Positions 1 to 5,588 of a stretch of 5,588 nucleotides of DNA are shown here, one piece after another. Each line of letters begins with the position of its first letter. Positions within the stretch are counted from its first letter, which is position 1. The position numbers were made by a program, and so were the translations under genes. The notes under the pieces were generated by a model. The model had not been told where the DNA came from and ran no database searches. It saw nothing but the letters and a program-made list of their open reading frames with translations. The stretch comes from Parcubacteria group bacterium GW2011_GWD2_43_10 (GTDB taxonomy: Bacteria; Patescibacteriota; Patescibacteriia; Veblenbacterales; UBA10138), in contig LCEZ01000047.1 in assembly GCA_000995845.1 (NCBI GenBank), forward strand, positions 1-5,588, given 5' to 3'.

Positions 1-1382
1 GACGGTTCCCAGTTTATTTTTTTGTTCTCTTTCACCAGTTTCTCCCGAAGCGCTGACATGCGGATATACCAAGAGTCTCGAGCAAAGTAGATAAGCGGGG
101 TGTGACAGCGCCAGCAAAACGGGTAATCGTGTATGTATTCATGTGGTTCACCAAACAAACCACTGCGCCCTCTTTTCCTTTGCTCACTGAGATAATCAAT
201 AATCTCTTGTTCAATTTTCTTATCCTTCACAAACTTGCCTTGCCACTGCGGTACGTCTTTGGTGAAATTTCCAGCTTCATCAACTGTGTGGTATTTAGGC
301 AAACCCTCTGCCGTGCCTAAATTAAAATCATCTTCGCCATACATAACCGCCGTATGCACCACGCCCGTACCCTCTGTAGTAGTCACAAAATCAGCCGCGT
401 ACACACGGTGCGACTTTTCGTTCTGCAATTGTTTGATATCAAACAGAGGTTCATATTCCAAACCGACTAAATCTTTACCCTTTAGATTCTCTTCCTCCTC
501 AAGTGCTTGCCCCATAAAAACCCTACCTAAGTCAGATTTTGGAATTTTTTCAAATATTTCCCGCGAAAAAATAACGTATTCAGTTGACTTGTTTAGAATA
601 GGGTCAACTGAGTTAACGAACTGTGCTTCAGGAAGAATTCGTGCTTTGGTATATTCAATGTTATTCCCCACTGTCAAAGCCACATTCCCCGGTAACGTCC
701 ACGGTGTCGTCGTCCACGACAAAATATAAGTATTCTCATCAATTTTGATTTTTGATTTTTGATTTTTGATTTTAAATTTAACATACACAGCCTTATCCGG
801 AATGCTCTTGTACCCCAGCGCCACTTCGTGCGAAGACAGTGCTGTGCCGCAACGTGGACAGTGCGGCAACACTTTGTAATCCTGGTAGAGTAAGCCTGCC
901 TTATCCACTTGCTTGAAAATCCACCATAAACTCTCCAGGTAATAATTCTCATAAGTTACATAGGGGTGTTCCAAGTCCAGCCAAAACCCCATTCGTTTGG
1001 TTAATTTTTCCCAATCTTCTTTATATTTCCAAACATCAGCCCGACATTTATTGTTAAACTCTTTTACCCCGTATTTTTCAATATCAGGTTTGCCTTTAAA
1101 ACCAAGCTCCTTTTCCACCTGTAATTCCACCGGCAAGCCTTGGGTATCCCAGCCGGCTTTGCGCTCTACCCTGAACCCACGCATAGTCTTATAACGCGGA
1201 ATAAGGTCCTTAAAAGCGCGGGCCAGCACATGATGAATCCCCGGGCGTCCATTGGCGGTCGGCGGTCCTTCAAAAAAAACAAAATTCCCGTGAGGCGCGG
1301 GTTTAGCGAGTGATTTCTCAAATATCTTATTGTCCTGCCAATATTTGAGCCACTTGTCTTCAAGGTCTGGGAACTTCACCAT
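1..1382 (-). CDS. ileS: Isoleucyl-tRNA synthetase, N-terminal part (cut by left edge)
   Basis: This cytoplasmic class I enzyme charges tRNA-Ile with isoleucine. Translating from the ATG at 1382-1380 gives 460 uninterrupted residues before the left edge; the full protein is probably about twice as long or more. Visible landmarks are the ATP-binding HIGH-equivalent NGRPGIHH (residues 44-51), GWDTQGLPVE (77-86), a zinc-type CPRC (175-178), WTTTPWTLPGN opening the CP1 editing domain (223-233), the editing-site stretch GTGVVHTAVMYGEDDF (338-353, with conserved Asp), and CWRC (423-426) followed by ARDSWYI (434-440). The KMSKS loop lies outside the window. The order and wording fit the type 2 (eukaryote-like) IleRS. 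Two oddities are the GIHH arrangement of the HIGH motif and an extra lysine-rich stretch at about 205-211 encoded by a 7-bp repeat. No Shine-Dalgarno precedes the ATG, but the start FPDLEDKWLKYW is what the family has. LeuRS and ValRS are unlikely given these motifs. Confidence 0.97.
   Translation of the reverse strand, partial: MVKFPDLEDKWLKYWQDNKIFEKSLAKPAPHGNFVFFEGPPTANGRPGIHHVLARAFKDLIPRYKTMRGFRVERKAGWDTQGLPVELQVEKELGFKGKPDIEKYGVKEFNNKCRADVWKYKEDWEKLTKRMGFWLDLEHPYVTYENYYLESLWWIFKQVDKAGLLYQDYKVLPHCPRCGTALSSHEVALGYKSIPDKAVYVKFKIKNQKSKIKIDENTYILSWTTTPWTLPGNVALTVGNNIEYTKARILPEAQFVNSVDPILNKSTEYVIFSREIFEKIPKSDLGRVFMGQALEEEENLKGKDLVGLEYEPLFDIKQLQNEKSHRVYAADFVTTTEGTGVVHTAVMYGEDDFNLGTAEGLPKYHTVDEAGNFTKDVPQWQGKFVKDKKIEQEIIDYLSEQRKRGRSGLFGEPHEYIHDYPFCWRCHTPLIYFARDSWYIRMSALREKLVKENKKINWEP
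747..773. repeat. 7-bp tandem repeat inside ileS (GATTTTT, about 4 copies)
   Basis: GATTTTT occurs at 747-753, 754-760 and 761-767, with a partial GATTTT at 768-773. On the coding strand it reads as AAAAATC units and encodes the lysine-rich stretch KIKNQKSKIK of IleRS, just ahead of the WTTTPWT editing motif. Three units make 21 bp, or seven codons, so the reading frame is kept. Confidence 0.9.
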
Positions 1383-1423
1383 AACGCTGTTTAGTTTACT
1401 GAGTTTAAAGGCTTCAAGCAAGC

Positions 1424-1451
1424 TTGACTTTTCTTATATTCCAGGTAAAGT
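1424..1451 (+). promoter_or_regulatory. Promoter of the 141-aa membrane protein gene
   Basis: TTGACT (1424-1429) is followed after 16 nt by TAAAGT (1446-1451), a sigma-70-type pair with a good -35 and a moderate -10. The predicted start near 1458 leaves a leader of about 23 nt that contains the ribosome-binding site. Confidence 0.5.
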
Positions 1452-1460
1452 AGCATCAAA
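1433..1460 (-). promoter_or_regulatory. Possible ileS promoter
   Basis: On the minus strand a TATAAG -10 box (1433-1438) is preceded, after 16 nt, by a weak TTTGAT -35 (1455-1460). It would place the transcription start about 43 nt upstream of the ileS ATG. It overlaps the candidate plus-strand promoter of the next gene. The -35 match is poor, so this is tentative. Confidence 0.3.
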
Positions 1461-1464
1461 ACAC

Positions 1465-1472
1465 AAAGGAGT
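1465..1472 (+). promoter_or_regulatory. Strong Shine-Dalgarno fixing the start at 1481
   Basis: AAAGGAGT lies 8 nt upstream of the ATG at 1481, which supports this start. The leader resembles that of the 280-aa gene (AAAAGGAGTTACTAAA before its ATG). Confidence 0.8.
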
Positions 1473-1480
1473 AACTTAAC

Positions 1481-1906
1481 ATGGAACTAACATTAATCTG
1501 GTTTATCTGGGTGTTCCTATGGTTTGTCTTGAGACCCTGGCTTATCAGACTGAATAGTAAAAGCTCTGACAAGCTAAACATAACGGCCATCAAAGAATAT
1601 CTTTACGATAAGATAGACTTTGCCAACAGGTTTGATATTGGCTCAACTTTTAGCCGTGGCGATTATATAGTCGTGTATAATAAACTACAAAATAACGGTT
1701 TTGTTGGTGAAAAGCTTGTGATTAGTAATCATCCCTTAAAAGGTAAATCACACGAAATAGTAATGGAATACCTCAATGACGATATAATTGTCGTCAAATT
1801 AGACAACCAAACAATGGACTCCGATCTTTCAGTAGACAATGACCGATCAGCTCACAAAATTTTGGAGCTTGGTCAACGCGCCTTTAAAGGCAAGCCAATA
1901 CCATAA
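1481..1906 (+). CDS. Unrecognised 141-aa protein with N-terminal membrane anchor
   Basis: I do not recognise the family. Residues 3-22 form a short, Trp- and Phe-rich hydrophobic segment (LTLIWFIWVFLWFVLRPW), followed by basic residues (R18, R23, K27). This predicts a single membrane anchor or uncleaved signal, with the remaining roughly 115 residues forming a mixed alpha/beta domain that is probably cytosolic by the positive-inside rule. The body alternates charged stretches with beta-like runs such as DYIVVYNKL and DDIIVVKLDN. No catalytic motif or cysteine pattern is visible. The start is supported by a strong Shine-Dalgarno 8 nt away. The gene stands alone on the plus strand, divergent from ileS and convergent with the next gene, with its own promoter and terminator. 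It is real by its signals; its function is unknown. Confidence 0.8.
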   Translation: MELTLIWFIWVFLWFVLRPWLIRLNSKSSDKLNITAIKEYLYDKIDFANRFDIGSTFSRGDYIVVYNKLQNNGFVGEKLVISNHPLKGKSHEIVMEYLNDDIIVVKLDNQTMDSDLSVDNDRSAHKILELGQRAFKGKPIP

Positions 1907-1936
1907 ATACCCGCTATAAATAGTCGGGTATTTTTT
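1905..1936 (+). terminator. Rho-independent terminator, possibly bidirectional
   Basis: A 9-bp stem AAATACCCG (1905-1913) / CGGGTATTT (1925-1933) is followed by a T run ending at 1936. The loop holds a smaller CTA/TAG pairing. The stem begins inside the TAA stop codon of the plus-strand gene. On the minus strand the tail is only partly U-rich, so it may also stop the convergent gene ending at 1946, though less efficiently. Confidence 0.85.
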
Positions 1937-1945
1937 ATTCCTTAT

Positions 1946-2368
1946 TTATCTCGAACTGAATTGTTCTATGGCTTTAACAACCTTGGAATCTGCTTTGAGG
2001 TTTTCTATAAATAAAATCTGGTCCCGATTTATTATCATCTCGTCAGTTGGCCCGTGTAATTCAGCACCTAATTTTACCAAAGCCAAATCTTGCGCCTGCT
2101 GTTCCCCGCCGGCTTGCAAGGGACCTGAAGTCTGCAAATAATATATTTTTTTTAATACAATCGTGTCAGGGGAGATACTGGTAACATTACCAAAGTATAC
2201 TTGCCCATTGGAAAGAAATACGGCCTGCCAGCCCGACATTGGTCGCCACCAATTGCTTTGATAGCCTATTACGCCAATAAAAGCTAAAACTAAAACAACT
2301 ACTATTATTATCAAAGCCCAAGGGCTATGCCTGCGAACTTGTATAGCTGGCTGAGTATTAAATTCCAT
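1946..2368 (-). CDS. Small single-pass membrane protein, Patescibacteria-type, 140 aa
   Basis: A short tail with R12 R13 leads into one strong hydrophobic helix (about residues 16-36), which predicts an inside N-terminus and an outside C-terminal domain of about 100 residues. That domain contains GWQAVFLSNGQVYFG (46-60), LKKIYYLQ (72-79), a Gln/Gly-rich linker (82-93), then LVKLGAELHGPTDEMIINRD (97-116) and ILFIENLK (118-125). From memory this pattern (SNGQVYFG, YYLQ, LVKLG.ELHGP.DEM) marks a conserved but uncharacterised protein of Patescibacteria. No enzyme motif is visible and I assign no function. The gene begins 25 nt after the argS stop, so read-through from argS is likely, but an extended -10 box just upstream suggests its own, nearly leaderless transcript. 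The start is the only Met before the membrane helix. Confidence 0.87.
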   Translation of the reverse strand: MEFNTQPAIQVRRHSPWALIIIVVVLVLAFIGVIGYQSNWWRPMSGWQAVFLSNGQVYFGNVTSISPDTIVLKKIYYLQTSGPLQAGGEQQAQDLALVKLGAELHGPTDEMIINRDQILFIENLKADSKVVKAIEQFSSR

Positions 2369-2376
2369 ACCTGTTT

Positions 2377-2385
2377 ATTATAGCA
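2377..2385 (-). promoter_or_regulatory. Extended -10 promoter giving a near-leaderless transcript
   Basis: On the minus strand TGCTATAAT (2385 down to 2377) is a perfect TGnTATAAT extended -10. Only 8 nt separate it from the ATG of the 140-aa gene, so transcription would start 0-4 nt before the start codon. A weak TTGAGC (2402-2407, spacing 19 nt) lies inside the end of argS. No good Shine-Dalgarno fits the gap. Confidence 0.6.
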
Positions 2386-2393
2386 AAAATAAT

Positions 2394-4112
2394 TTACATT
2401 TGCTCAACCGTAGTAATGCCTAAGATATTTAAGCCCTCTTTAATTACTTCAGCGGCAATACTAATCAAAGATAACCTAAAAATGCGAAGCGTGCTTTCCG
2501 CTTTTATTACCGGAGCAACATGATAAAAAATATTGACCTGGTTTGCCAGTTCATATAAATAAGCGGCTAATAAATGAGGTCCGCAATCTTCGGCCGCTCG
2601 ACGTAAAAATTCCGGATAACGCATTAAAGTGCGCAACACAATTAAGTCCTGCTCACCCACGGACGCTAATGATTTAACTGACATGACCGGGTGACGTTTG
2701 CCGCCGGCTTTCTTAAGCACACTCTTCAGGCGGACATAAGTATATTGCAAATAAGGCGCGCTATTACCTTCTAGCTCCAGCATTTTCTGCCAATTAAAAG
2801 TAATATCAGTATGCCGATTTTGCGATAAGTCATTATATTTTACCGAACCAACACCCACTGCCTCAGCTATGCGTTCTTTAACCTTTGATGGTAAACTCGG
2901 GTTCTTGTTTTGCACTATTTTATAAGCCAACTCATGAGCTTTATTTAAAACATCTGCCAAGGGAATTATTCTGCCTTCGCGCGTGGCTAATTTTTGCTTA
3001 TCCTCGCCCAAGATAAGACCGTATTTTATATGCCGCAGTTCAGTACTGCTAGCATAACCAGCGAGCTTGGCAATAGAAAAAACCTGGTCAAAATGCAAGG
3101 CTTGCTCATTACCCACCACATATAAAATTTTATTGGGCTTGAATTTTTTAACGCGATAGCGAATAGCAGCTAAATCACGCGTGGCGTAAAGCGAACCGCC
3201 GTCGGATTTTTGCACCAAGCAGGGCGGCAAAGATTCTGCCTCTAAATGCACCACCACTGAGCCATCGCTGTTTTTTGTGGCAAACTTACGGCGCAACAAC
3301 TCAGCCACTACCCCCTTAAGCATTGGTTCATAATAGCTTTCGCCCGTGACATGAGAAAATTTTACGCCCAAACGCTTATATAACACTTCAAATTCCATAA
3401 GCGATTCATGCTTAAACCAATTCCACAAAGCTTTATTCTGACGATTGCCTTGTTCAAGTTTTAAAAATTCACGTTGCCCTTCAGTTTCCAATTCCGGCTC
3501 GGTTTTCATCTCCTCATGAAACTTCACATACAACTTGAGCATTTCCTCAATCGGGGCTTTTTTCACCTGCTCACGCTTGCCCCAGCGCTTGTAAGCCGCG
3601 ATCAGCTTGCCGAATTGCGTACCCCAATCACCCAAATGGTTAAGCCGATAAACATTAGCCCCCAACGCTTGATAAATGTTAGCCAAAGCCGCGCCAATAA
3701 TAGTTGAACGAATGTGCCCGACATGCATGGGCTTGGCGATATTGGGGCTGGAAAATTCAACTAAAACTTTTTGCCCTTTATATATGTTTCTTTTCTGGCT
3801 CTTGATTAACTCCGGTAACTGTTTTAAAAATACAGTTGGCTTAATCCAAAAATTGATAAAACCAGGCCCGGCGATTTCCATCCGACTACAAACAGTGTTC
3901 ACTAACCGTGATTGCTTAAGTTCGTCGGTTATAGTCTCGGCTGCCTGGCGCACGGGCACACCCCACTTGCTGGCAATTTTAAGGGCGACATTGGTCGTTA
4001 AATCACCATGGGATAACTCCCGAGTAGGCTCCACTTCAACCTCTTCTGCCTTGAATTGATAATGCTTATGGGCGGCTTTGGCCACCTCGGCTTGTAATTT
4101 TTGCGATAACAT
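2394..4112 (-). CDS. argS: Arginyl-tRNA synthetase
   Basis: This complete 572-aa cytoplasmic class I enzyme charges tRNA-Arg with arginine. The N-terminal tRNA-binding domain (about 1-90) includes ELSHGDLTTNVAL (32-44) and AGPGFINFW (81-89). The catalytic core has EFSSPNIAKPMHVGHIRST (119-137, HIGH equivalent HVGH at 130-133), LNHLGDWGTQFG (157-168), SDGGSLYATRDLAAI (303-317) and VVGNEQALHFDQVF (332-345). The KMSK-equivalent loop is KLATREG (374-380). The C-terminal DALR anticodon domain runs from about LEGNSAPYLQYTYVRL (447-462) to LNILGITTVEQM at the end. The length is normal for the family. The ATG at 4112 has an AAGGAA Shine-Dalgarno 4 nt away. It has its own promoter and no clear terminator after its stop, so it probably reads into the 140-aa gene. 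Confidence 0.98.
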   Translation of the reverse strand: MLSQKLQAEVAKAAHKHYQFKAEEVEVEPTRELSHGDLTTNVALKIASKWGVPVRQAAETITDELKQSRLVNTVCSRMEIAGPGFINFWIKPTVFLKQLPELIKSQKRNIYKGQKVLVEFSSPNIAKPMHVGHIRSTIIGAALANIYQALGANVYRLNHLGDWGTQFGKLIAAYKRWGKREQVKKAPIEEMLKLYVKFHEEMKTEPELETEGQREFLKLEQGNRQNKALWNWFKHESLMEFEVLYKRLGVKFSHVTGESYYEPMLKGVVAELLRRKFATKNSDGSVVVHLEAESLPPCLVQKSDGGSLYATRDLAAIRYRVKKFKPNKILYVVGNEQALHFDQVFSIAKLAGYASSTELRHIKYGLILGEDKQKLATREGRIIPLADVLNKAHELAYKIVQNKNPSLPSKVKERIAEAVGVGSVKYNDLSQNRHTDITFNWQKMLELEGNSAPYLQYTYVRLKSVLKKAGGKRHPVMSVKSLASVGEQDLIVLRTLMRYPEFLRRAAEDCGPHLLAAYLYELANQVNIFYHVAPVIKAESTLRIFRLSLISIAAEVIKEGLNILGITTVEQM

Positions 4113-4116
4113 GAAA

Positions 4117-4122
4117 TTCCTT
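4117..4122 (-). promoter_or_regulatory. Shine-Dalgarno of argS
   Basis: On the minus strand AAGGAA sits 4 nt before the argS ATG (4112-4110), which supports this start over later in-frame candidates. Confidence 0.65.
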
Positions 4123-4168
4123 ATAAAGATTAATTCATTTCATCTCCCGTAGGGAGGTAACGTTCTTA

Positions 4169-4196
4169 AGTATAAAGCCTAAAGCCTTTTTGGCAA
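4169..4196 (-). promoter_or_regulatory. Promoter of argS
   Basis: Minus-strand TTGCCA (4191-4196), a 16-nt spacer and TATACT (4169-4174) match the sigma-70 consensus well (5/6 each). The predicted start near 4162 gives a leader of about 50 nt. That leader contains a small CTCCC/GGGAG hairpin (4144-4156). The -35 overlaps the tail of the upstream gene's terminator, showing that argS starts a new unit. Confidence 0.6.
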
Positions 4197-4226
4197 AATA
4201 AAAGCCGACCACTAAATTGTGGCCGG
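4195..4226 (-). terminator. Terminator of the 280-aa gene
   Basis: On the minus strand CCGGCCAC (4226-4219), loop AATTTA, then GTGGTCGG (4212-4205) form an 8-bp stem followed by CTTTTATTTT. One pair is G-U in this orientation but A-C on the other strand, so the hairpin is built for minus-strand transcripts. It begins about 41 nt after the stop of the gene ending at 4268. Confidence 0.75.
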
Positions 4227-4267
4227 TTTATTATCTATTAATTGAACTTTTACGTGACTTAAAGACC

Positions 4268-5110
4268 CTATACTTCTTTTACTTGTTTTAGACTCTTTAG
4301 TAACAAACAGACCTCACAGGTATCAAGCATTTGTAGGGCTTTCTTGTTATTTACTGTCCTCTTGGACTCAGCTAACCAATATACTAATGCTTCATTAAGG
4401 CCATCCAAAACCTTAATGGGTGTTAAAGAATGAATATACCATTCAAGCTCATTAATGGCAGTAAAATCAAGATCATGAAGAAAAAGTTTAGTTTTACCAA
4501 TAAGAATAAGCGGCACTATTAATAACTTATGATAAGCCTGCTTATCTTTAACAGCTAGTTTATTAACATTATAAAATGGTCTCAAGCGGTTATCGTCATT
4601 GCCACTTAATAATATGCTTTTATAAACTAACTCTAAGAATTCACTTACTTCCTTTCGGGCAGGCTCATAAGTGGGTATATTATTCTTTGCTGTGTAAAAC
4701 TTTACTAAGTCAATAATAAGATCCATTGGCAATTTTAAAATTGCTTCTGAATCTTCATCATAATTATAGTCGCCATGACGCTTATTAACTTTACCAAGTA
4801 AAGTTGCTAATATTCGCGCTGCCTTTTCCTGAACTTTTTGGTCTTCCCAACTTATATAGTGTGGGTCCTTGAGGCCTTGCGGATGCTTGCTATAATAAGG
4901 TGTTTCCATATCAGCAATAAACATAAGTATTTTAATCCTTTTAACCACATATTTATTATAATCAGCGTAAAGACCAGGGTGCGCCAAGCCTATTGATAAA
5001 TCCCCTAATATGTGAAGCATTGCGACTGCATACTGCACAGTTTCGGTTTTAGATAATTCGGATATAATTTTATCTATATCCCACTCTTTGCGAAAATGTT
5101 TGAATACCAT
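4268..5110 (-). CDS. Unrecognised 280-aa soluble, helix-rich protein
   Basis: I cannot assign a family. The sequence has no signal peptide or clear membrane helix and looks almost entirely alpha-helical, with amphipathic stretches such as YAVAMLHILGDLSIGL, AARILATLLGKV and MDLIIDLVKFY that could suggest a HEAT-like repeat fold (inference only). Near the C-terminus is one CEVC pair (C265, C268), too little for a zinc-site claim. It is rich in Lys, Asp, Asn and Tyr, and by eye its DNA is more AT-rich than argS. The ATG at 5110 is fixed by AAAAGGAGT 7 nt upstream, and it ends in TAG. Promoter, leader hairpin and terminator surround it, so it forms a single-gene unit between rplT and argS. Codon-like composition across 280 codons and good signals make it a real gene. 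Confidence 0.85.
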   Translation of the reverse strand: MVFKHFRKEWDIDKIISELSKTETVQYAVAMLHILGDLSIGLAHPGLYADYNKYVVKRIKILMFIADMETPYYSKHPQGLKDPHYISWEDQKVQEKAARILATLLGKVNKRHGDYNYDEDSEAILKLPMDLIIDLVKFYTAKNNIPTYEPARKEVSEFLELVYKSILLSGNDDNRLRPFYNVNKLAVKDKQAYHKLLIVPLILIGKTKLFLHDLDFTAINELEWYIHSLTPIKVLDGLNEALVYWLAESKRTVNNKKALQMLDTCEVCLLLKSLKQVKEV

Positions 5111-5117
5111 TTTAGTA

Positions 5118-5126
5118 ACTCCTTTT
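5118..5126 (-). promoter_or_regulatory. Strong Shine-Dalgarno of the 280-aa gene
   Basis: Minus-strand AAAAGGAGT ends 7 nt before the ATG (5110-5108), fixing this start. Confidence 0.8.
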
Positions 5127-5179
5127 GATTTGTTAATGTATTTCGCCCACCTGCTTTGAGGCCGGCTGTGTTTTGTTTT

Positions 5180-5198
5180 CCTTAAGCTTTGCTCAAGG
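5180..5198 (-). promoter_or_regulatory. Leader hairpin at the 5' end of the 280-aa gene transcript
   Basis: On the minus strand CCTTGAGC, loop AAA, GCTTAAGG forms an 8-bp stem with one G-U pair; on the plus strand that position is an A-C mismatch. It begins almost exactly at the start predicted from the promoter upstream and has no T run, so it is not a terminator. A role as a 5' stabiliser or regulator binding site is inference. Confidence 0.5.
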
Positions 5199-5205
5199 TG
5201 CCGCC

Positions 5206-5234
5206 ATCTTAACCCTGGGGCTGATGCTAGTCAA
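5206..5234 (-). promoter_or_regulatory. Promoter of the 280-aa gene
   Basis: Minus-strand TTGACT (5229-5234), a 17-nt spacer and TAAGAT (5206-5211) form a plausible sigma-70 promoter with a good -35 and a moderate -10. The start near 5199 leaves a leader of about 88 nt. It lies 8 nt beyond the rplT terminator stem. Confidence 0.5.
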
Positions 5235-5242
5235 GGAACTAC

Positions 5243-5274
5243 AAAACCACCCCCGCAGATGCGGGGGTGGTTTT
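5243..5274 (-). terminator. Strong rho-independent terminator of rplT
   Basis: A perfect 14-bp stem, AAAACCACCCCCGC (5243-5256) against GCGGGGGTGGTTTT (5261-5274), closes on a 4-nt loop. It lies 10 nt after the rplT stop. The A/T flanks give a short T run on both strands, so it could act in either direction; only rplT reads into it here. Confidence 0.9.
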
Positions 5275-5284
5275 AAAAGATGCA

Positions 5285-5588
5285 TTATTTCTTAACCGCT
5301 TCCACTATTTTGGCAAAAACTACCGGATACTCACGGGCCAGCTGGGCCAATATCTTCCTATCCAATTCTATCTTTTTCTTCTTAAGAAGATCAATGAATC
5401 GGCTGTAAGACAAACCATGTTCACGCACAGCAGCATTGATCTGTATCTGCCACAACCTTCGAAAATCGCCCTTGCGGCGGCGCCTATGGGCAAAAGCATA
5501 CACCCCGGCTTTGCGGGCAGCTACTTTAGCTAAGGTAATCTTGCTTTTTCTGCCCCAACGAAAACCTTTAGTGCGCTTCAATAAATTC
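5285..5588 (-). CDS. rplT: Ribosomal protein L20, N-terminus beyond right edge
   Basis: L20 binds 23S rRNA early in assembly of the large ribosomal subunit. The last 100 residues are present, from NLLKRTKGFRWGRKSK to the end at VEAVKK. Family hallmarks are the basic RRRRKGDFRRLW, then INAAVREHGLSYSRFI and LKKKKIELDRKILAQLA. Compared with the usual length of about 115-120 residues, some 16-20 N-terminal residues lie outside the window. The TTG at 5581 would give a shorter 98-aa protein, but codons for Asn and Leu continue in frame upstream and match the family's internal sequence, so that TTG is an ordinary Leu codon. L20 is commonly the last gene of an infC-rpmI-rplT operon; the upstream genes are not visible, but the terminator just after it fits that position. 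Confidence 0.97.
   Translation of the reverse strand, partial: NLLKRTKGFRWGRKSKITLAKVAARKAGVYAFAHRRRRKGDFRRLWQIQINAAVREHGLSYSRFIDLLKKKKIELDRKILAQLAREYPVVFAKIVEAVKK

Noticed and set aside
32..952. Several short open frames overlapping ileS on both strands
   Set aside because: They are shadows: the minus-strand ones all fall in one alternative frame of ileS, and the true frame has continuous IleRS motifs. Their shared phase also argues against a frameshift.
2978..2998. KLATREG in ArgRS as a degraded KMSK motif
   Set aside because: Variation at this loop is common in ArgRS (for example forms ending in TR.G), and all other catalytic motifs are intact.
3474..4059. Plus-strand open frames inside argS
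   Set aside because: They lie fully antisense to well-matched ArgRS sequence and have no ribosome-binding site or recognisable product.
4130..4156. Two tiny overlapping frames (ATG AAA TGA and ATG AAT TAA) after a CTCCC/GGGAG hairpin in the argS leader, as a possible regulatory upstream frame
   Set aside because: The GGGAG touches the ATG, too close to act as a Shine-Dalgarno, there are no arginine codons, and such short frames are expected by chance.
5285..5581. A complete 98-aa L20 starting at the TTG at 5581
   Set aside because: The frame stays open to the right edge and the residues before the TTG (Asn, Leu) fit the internal L20 sequence, so the gene is cut by the window instead.
1..5588. 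Alternative genetic code with TGA as sense, as in some Patescibacteria
   Set aside because: All genes read through with the standard code, and tryptophans in conserved motifs are encoded by TGG.

Overview
The window most likely comes from a chromosome of a Patescibacteria (Candidate Phyla Radiation) bacterium. This is inferred from three things: an IleRS of the type 2 kind with the NGRPGIHH signature, a compact ArgRS, and a small single-pass membrane protein of a type I recall from that radiation. The genes are closely packed. All reading frames work with the standard bacterial code: the complete stops are TAA or TAG, and no in-frame TGA needs recoding.

Layout on the + strand: (1) 1-1382, minus strand, is the N-terminal 460 residues of isoleucyl-tRNA synthetase (ileS), cut by the left edge. 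It holds a 7-bp tandem repeat and an altered HIGH motif. (2) 1383-1480 is a divergent promoter region. (3) 1481-1906, plus strand, is an unrecognised 141-aa protein with an N-terminal membrane segment, closed by a hairpin terminator. (4) 1946-2368, minus strand, is a 140-aa single-pass membrane protein, 25 nt downstream of argS and with its own extended -10 promoter almost touching the start codon. (5) 2394-4112, minus strand, is complete argS, with its promoter upstream. (6) 4268-5110, minus strand, is an unrecognised 280-aa protein with its own promoter, leader hairpin, Shine-Dalgarno and terminator. (7) 5285-5588, minus strand, is rplT (ribosomal protein L20), lacking its N-terminus at the right edge and closed by a strong terminator.

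The recognised genes (ileS, argS, rplT) all serve translation. The two unrecognised genes (1481-1906 and 4268-5110) each look like a self-contained transcription unit set between housekeeping genes, and their ribosome-binding leaders resemble each other. There is no sign of CRISPR, insertion sequences, tRNA or rRNA. The best leads are the GIHH form of the IleRS HIGH motif, which is linked to strong mupirocin resistance; the 21-bp repeat-driven in-frame insertion in ileS; and the near-leaderless promoter behind argS. I found no convincing new multi-gene system.
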